Source of the DNA: JAQWQB01 sp047636995
GTDB taxonomy: Bacteria; Bacteroidota; Bacteroidia; Flavobacteriales_D; Sanyastnellaceae
Length of the DNA stretch: 64,000 bases
Reading direction: 5' to 3'
Assembly (NCBI GenBank): GCA_047636995.1
Contig: JBLIGQ010000006.1
Span: 1 to 64,000 of the forward strand
Shown: piece by piece, positions 61,501-64,000 of the stretch
Layout: the number at the start of each line of letters is the position of its first letter
Position numbering within the stretch: position 1 is the stretch's first letter
Translations under genes and position numbers: made by a program
The notes under the pieces: model-generated
The model's input: the letters and a program-made list of their open reading frames with translations, nothing else
What the model was told of the DNA's origin: nothing
Databases searched by the model: none

Positions 61501-62964
61501 CGTTTCGCCCCCAAGTGTATACTCGTATGACACGGCCAAGACTTCAGCATTATTCAATGCTTGACGAAGTGAAATGAATCCAAGTCTGGTGTTGTAGGTA
61601 TATTCTGAAGAAGTCAACTTTCGTGCATTCCCCACACGTTCGTAATGAATCCCTTGCTGATACCCCATTCCCATTGCTGAAATAGCGGCATTTGCTCCGG
61701 TATAACTCATGACATCAGGATCACCTGTCATGTCATTGTAAATATCATTGTTCAGGTTACTTGGTGCTTGATTTGTGTTTATCTCAAGCCCTGGACCATC
61801 TGCAAGCTGTCCCGTATTCAGGTTTGAAGTGAGGTAATTTGGGTGCTCACCAATGTCTGAGAATCCGATTACATTTCTTACGTCTTGCGTATTCGCTTGG
61901 TTGTTCACCACCCAGACCTCAATACGTGTGATGTTCACTCCTGAATTCACCACCGGCAAACTTTGCAGAGCAACATCATACTGGTCACGAAACCACTGCG
62001 ACAGGAAGTAGTGCTTGTTGGCCTCGTAGTTGTCTGCGCGGATGTCGAACAGCTGCGTTTGAGCTCCTCCTTCTACCGTAATTTCCTTTCGCTCTCCTTG
62101 TTGTTGTGAGAAAACAGTTGTGTTTCGAAGTCTACCAAACTGTGTTTCCATCTTCACCCCGAAGAGACTTTGACTTCCTGTAATCAAGGTTCCTTGCAAA
62201 GGCAAGCTTACGTTACCCGCTTCAATTTTCTTGATAATTTCGTCTTCTTCACCCGTATACTCAAGTTTCATTTGATTCTCGAAATCGAATGTTGCTTCCG
62301 TATTGTACTGGGTGGTCAATTTCAACTTCGTACCGATGTTTCCTACAACATTCAATTGAATACGCTGCTGGAAATCAAATGTAGTAATGCGCTGCTGACG
62401 AATAGGGATTCGTGGGTTTTCTGTCTTGGACATGTTAAACCCAAGTGTCAACTCAGCTGATCCTTGAGGACGAATGGTAATTTCGTTACTTCCGAAGATG
62501 TTCTTAAATCCTTCACCACCAACGTCTAATTTTGGTGCCCACGCATTGTTCTCTTCGTCTTGTTCATCTTGAAGTTGATTCCAGTACTCAGAAATATTGG
62601 TTCGAATGCTATTGTCTAAGTATTCATCTAGTCCGTATGATGTGTAAGGACGAAACACCATTGAATCTCCAATGGTTTGTCCGATTACATATTGTCCGGT
62701 GATCGGATCATATTGCACATCGTAATTGATGTTCTCTGGCCAGTCAAGACTTATTCCCCCTGTATTTTCTACTGGGTTCAGTGGGTCTTCGCCGTGAGGC
62801 AAAGGCAACTCAACCCCACCCGTATCTGCTACCAGAATAGGTTTGTAGTTCTTCTTAGCTGCCCGCCAGGAGTCTGAACCAATGTTGGCTGAGCTTACCC
62901 AGAAAATTCCAAGCAGTCCAATCAAGGTGATTCCTCCGATTAGGTATTTACCCCTCAAAAACAT
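55600..62964 (-). CDS. sprA: T9SS outer-membrane translocon protein SprA
   Basis: 2454 residues, the size of SprA/Sov, which forms a 36-strand outer-membrane barrel that is the exit pore of the type IX secretion system. Starts MFLRGKYLIGGITLIGLLGIFWVS, a membrane-spanning signal, then long alternating beta sequence. Identifying stretches are TPKLQSDLFPEG, NAYIDDFEGSQSVIDIR, GSRFDFELNDKMNIGATVLN, and a C-terminus ending in ITIRFQLTQ, a barrel closing strand. A lysine/glycine-rich insertion (GKGKDDAGGKGGKGG) is near residue 1685. One base separates its start from the ruvA stop; the order ruvA, sprA, gcvH, vanZ matches known Flavobacteriia. Exports the sorted proteins found elsewhere in this window. 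Confidence 0.97.
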   Translation of the reverse strand: MFLRGKYLIGGITLIGLLGIFWVSSANIGSDSWRAAKKNYKPILVADTGGVELPLPHGEDPLNPVENTGGISLDWPENINYDVQYDPITGQYVIGQTIGDSMVFRPYTSYGLDEYLDNSIRTNISEYWNQLQDEQDEENNAWAPKLDVGGEGFKNIFGSNEITIRPQGSAELTLGFNMSKTENPRIPIRQQRITTFDFQQRIQLNVVGNIGTKLKLTTQYNTEATFDFENQMKLEYTGEEDEIIKKIEAGNVSLPLQGTLITGSQSLFGVKMETQFGRLRNTTVFSQQQGERKEITVEGGAQTQLFDIRADNYEANKHYFLSQWFRDQYDVALQSLPVVNSGVNITRIEVWVVNNQANTQDVRNVIGFSDIGEHPNYLTSNLNTGQLADGPGLEINTNQAPSNLNNDIYNDMTGDPDVMSYTGANAAISAMGMGYQQGIHYERVGNARKLTSSEYTYNTRLGFISLRQALNNAEVLAVSYEYTLGGETYQIGTLSQDGFAAPNALILKMLKSSITQVVLDNGEPAPMWDLMMKNVYSIGAFGVNKDNFRLDVWYNDPSTGVDLNYIPREGLNDQLLLQVLNLDQMDQNTMPNKDGFFDFVDNAATQGGTIQSQNGRIYFPVVEPFGAHLAAVIAQDAPPEQVQSLINTIVYQPLYDSTKTAAQQIPSLNRFKIRGQFQSQSSSEISLNALNVPQGSVSVTAGGVRLVENQDYTVDYNLGRVKILNEGLLDSGTPINISLESNSLFNIQMKTLIGSRFDFELNDKMNIGATVLNMRERPLTQKVNIGDEPVNNTILGLDYTYQDESEFLTRLVDRIPFIDTKAKSSIDISAEAAYLIPGHSKAIGKDGNAYIDDFEGSQSVIDIRSVNQWFMASTPKLQSDLFPEGNIEDSLVYNYNRAKLSWYVIDPQFWQGNGLTDGQVSADVKSDHRMREVLEGEVFPNRELPAGTPPLIGTLDLTYYPDERGPYNYELPDGAPTISAGLNPDGSLAAPESRWGGIQRSLVTTDFETSNIQFIQFWLMDPFNEDSENVNGGELYFNLGNVSEDVLNDSQLGYENGLPSSNQDLPTLESIWGVYPDPTTFNVVNAFDNSAGNYVLQDVGLDGLNSQNEQGFFNEWLETVQPFLTNDAYAQFANDPSADDFKFFRSPQAQSEEWNILRRYKDFNGYEDNSNTGNPNGYPVATTTIPNTEDINQDITLSTIESYYQYKVSLRPQDMGEQNIGNNYITDSFEQTIETRNGESRTVRWYQFKVPIFEYDKRVGGISDFRSIRFIRMFMKGWSEEATLRFARLELIRGEWRKYIGSLEGPQEIEPNDPDPTTFNIGAVNIEENGNREPVPYVIPPGIVREIDVGTANQRRLNEQSLSLEVCNLQDGDARAAYRNVNFDMRLYDKLKMYIHAEAGPDGSPLDDNELTCFIRLGSDFDENYYEYELPLKTTPWFSNNEDEIWPEENDMEIEFQKFQNLKLARPSGYPTFEVFEQMDGDRRVRVKGNPNLANVIVCMIGIRNPDGDDNPFASSDDGLAKCANVWVNELRLTDFDEKGGWAAVARMNATLADFGTLSVAGNISTPGWGGLEQRVLERQRETIRGVDANTTLQLGKFFPENLGLQLPMYLGYSETVSTPQFDPLQPDIELSNEELTSQDRKRAQSIVKRRSINFTNVRINPTKEGGVGKLKQAGKGKDDAGGKGGKGGKEDKSRFYDVSNFSVSYGYNEVYRRDINLDFQMTKNYTGGLNYQFQNKPTEVRPFAKIGFIKKSPLLKWVKDFNFYTGIKSFTFNTTMDRTYETSRVRNNTEALFGVESNVLINTQVLKTWNWTRAYNLNYDLTKSLKFDFSANNASLVGEPTGVIDKEDTDWYTAYKDTVWNNIMNFGETTNYNHSTSLNYKLPFDKLPLLDFISADARYQASYRWDRAPFSQDSLGNTIQNSRALSVNPQINLVNLYNKSDKLKELNSNATSRNNRNVRNEDRDGFGEANEEREKKEKVNPLDVALRFLMMVRNVGGTYQRNEGILLPGYTPNTQFVGMNPSFTAPGIPFIVGQQNTDLLGDPSGNFALDAARNGWISDSQFLNQQYSETYQETWNVRANIEPIKHFKIELTANRQEGRSKNSFFRFNDDLGDFEFQSPMETGNFTASINTFATAFVNDDADFNNEVFDQFLLNRLEISGRLNDEAYQLANAEDNGYYAGWGPTSQNVTIAAFIAAYTGQDASEVNLDPFKTKVAPNWRITYDGLSKLPKFKKRFKQFNISHTYSSTMTASYVTNLNFEENANGLPTAVDQSDFENFIPQRQISTVSISEQMSPLIGFDMTLKTQGKNDPQIRVEMARDRTISFGLSNYQITETRGNSIILGIGYRFTEVKNPFYRKRGNLPVQVLKDTELSLRADLTIRDNATVIRKMQERQNQPTAGQRIVSIKTTADLEVSKKLTLRFFYDHQLTRPKISTSFPTSNINSGITIRFQLTQ

Positions 62965-62965
62965 A

Positions 62966-63547
62966 CTACAGTTGTTTGAGGGCTTTCTTGATCAGCTCTT
63001 CCACTGAAATTGTTGTTCCTTCGGTCTTCAAGATTATATCGAGAGTTTTTGATGCTTTGGTTTTGTCGAAGCCAAGCGATGACAATGCACTTAACGCTTC
63101 TAATCTTACACTATTGCCTCCAGGAAGTACTTTTTCTGCAATTGAGTCATCCCCGGAAAATTTATCGTGCAAATCTACAATAATCCTTTGGGCTGTTTTC
63201 GCTCCAATCCCTTTGATGTTTTTAAAGGTGTCCACATCTTTGGAGAGGATAACGCCCACTAGCTCACTTGGTTCCAATGAAGACAGGATCATTCGGGCCG
63301 TGCTGGCACCCACTCCGCTGACTGAAAGAAGTTTTCTGAAGGCTTCTCTTTCGCCTGCATCTATAAATCCAAATAATTCATGCACATCTTCACGAATTAC
63401 TTCATGCACCAACAATTTACATGCTTCATCACGAATGCGTGAGGCCGTATATAAACTAATGTGCAGAAAATAGCCAACCCCACCGCATTCGATGACACAG
63501 TGTGTTGGACTTTTCTCTACTAATTTACCGTTGATGTGATGAATCAT
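62966..63547 (-). CDS. ruvA: Holliday junction DNA helicase subunit RuvA
   Basis: 193 residues, the standard length. Tetrameric DNA-binding subunit that loads the RuvB motor on Holliday junctions. Domain I begins MIHHINGKLVEKSPTHCVIE; two helix-hairpin-helix motifs follow (LLSVSGVGASTARMIL and FKNIKGIGAKTAQRII); domain III at the C-terminus is ALSALSSLGFDKTKASKTL. One base before sprA and one base after the malic enzyme stop, so the three are likely cotranscribed. Confidence 0.97.
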   Translation of the reverse strand: MIHHINGKLVEKSPTHCVIECGGVGYFLHISLYTASRIRDEACKLLVHEVIREDVHELFGFIDAGEREAFRKLLSVSGVGASTARMILSSLEPSELVGVILSKDVDTFKNIKGIGAKTAQRIIVDLHDKFSGDDSIAEKVLPGGNSVRLEALSALSSLGFDKTKASKTLDIILKTEGTTISVEELIKKALKQL

Positions 63548-63548
63548 A

Positions 63549-64000
63549 TTACTTCGTTTGTGCGTCTACAACTGCAATTCGGACCATGTTAACGATTTCA
63601 CGAACTGACGAACCCATTTGCAAGATGTGAAAAGACTTTTTCATTCCGAGTAAAATTGGGCCAATGATTTCCTTTTCGCCCATTTCTTGCATCAATTTGT
63701 AGGCAATGTTACCTGCGGCAAGGTTGGGGAAAATCAAGGTATTAACCTTCTTACCTTTGAGACTGGAGAAGGGGAAATTCTCTGCTCTCATTTCACTATT
63801 TATGGCGAAATTAGCTTGGATTTCACCATCTACAATGAGCTCTGGGTGTGATTTATGGAGCATCTCTGCCGCATTGCGCATTTTAACCGCATCCTTTCCC
63901 TCCGATGAACCGAAGTTTGAATAACTCAGCATGGCTATGCGAGGGGTTATCTGCATGTCCTTAACTGCCTTCGCCACCAAGAGTGTGATGTCACAAATCT
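63549..64000 (-). CDS. maeB: C-terminal end of NADP-dependent malic enzyme (MaeB type, phosphotransacetylase-like domain; partial)
   Basis: About 150 residues, cut off by the right edge. The visible part is the phosphate acetyltransferase-like tail of MaeB-type malic enzymes: PRIAMLSYSNFGSSEG, VKMRNAAEML, VDGEIQANFAINSEMRAENFPFSSLKG, VNTLIFPNLAAGNIAYKLMQEMG, and GMKKSFHILQMGSSVREIVN. The gene reads decarboxylation of malate to pyruvate with NADP. A stand-alone phosphotransacetylase is less likely because ruvA-linked malic enzyme is the known arrangement in this group. Confidence 0.85.
   Translation of the reverse strand, partial: ICDITLLVAKAVKDMQITPRIAMLSYSNFGSSEGKDAVKMRNAAEMLHKSHPELIVDGEIQANFAINSEMRAENFPFSSLKGKKVNTLIFPNLAAGNIAYKLMQEMGEKEIIGPILLGMKKSFHILQMGSSVREIVNMVRIAVVDAQTK

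Overview
The window is a gene-dense piece of a chromosome from a free-living member of the Bacteroidota, most likely order Flavobacteriales (Cryomorphaceae-like). The taxonomic call is inferred from gene content: the outer-membrane translocon SprA, an SprF/PorP protein, secreted proteins with type IX secretion system (T9SS) C-terminal domains, PKD-rich adhesins, a short AtpC in an atpD-atpC pair, the ruvA-sprA-gcvH-vanZ order, and promoters with the Bacteroidota -7 box TAnnTTTG. I saw no rRNA, tRNA, CRISPR array, insertion sequence or phage gene.

Layout. 1-4346 (minus): an RND efflux operon (adaptor, permease, start of a probable TolC-type gene). 4545: DoxX-like protein. 5019-11198 (minus): two large paralogous secreted proteins with T9SS tails. 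11311-14574 (minus): RecB/AddA-like helicase-nuclease. 14701-18097 (plus): an MbnP-like lipoprotein, two MauG/MbnH-type di-haem lipoproteins and a YkgJ-type cysteine-cluster protein. 18216-25836 (plus): a giant PKD adhesin with a gliding-motility-type C-terminus, a TPR/PD40 protein and its SprF/PorP partner, overlapping or abutting. 25891: M43 metalloprotease with T9SS tail. 29352-34174: MurB, a DbpA-like RNA helicase, a TIGR02117 protein and a SulP transporter. 34400: a propeller-sensor kinase that lacks the phospho-acceptor histidine.

37183-41165: lipoproteins, two serine hydrolases and CreD. 41285-41698: a group III truncated haemoglobin broken by one in-frame TGA. 41828-43886: divergent methyltransferase and polysaccharide flippase. 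43887-44313: non-coding, with a G-rich block and a 33-bp tandem repeat. 44314-46966 (minus): DUF2147, YihY, NadC, DUF4783. 47162-49014: RlmH and a membrane protein. 49075-50828 (minus): atpC and atpD. 50987-53994: RibF, a leucine-rich-repeat protein, and a vitamin-salvage trio (YkoF-like, PnuC-like, NadR-type kinase). 54038-64000 (minus): TonB, VanZ, GcvH, SprA, RuvA and the end of a malic enzyme.

The strongest theme is the cell surface: the SprA translocon, an adhesin with its own SprF-type partner, and three more T9SS cargo proteins lie within one window. The most notable points for follow-up are the MbnP plus double MauG cassette, the histidine-less sensor kinase, three genes whose predicted transcription start falls at or within a few bases of the ATG, and the nucleoside/thiamine-type salvage trio.
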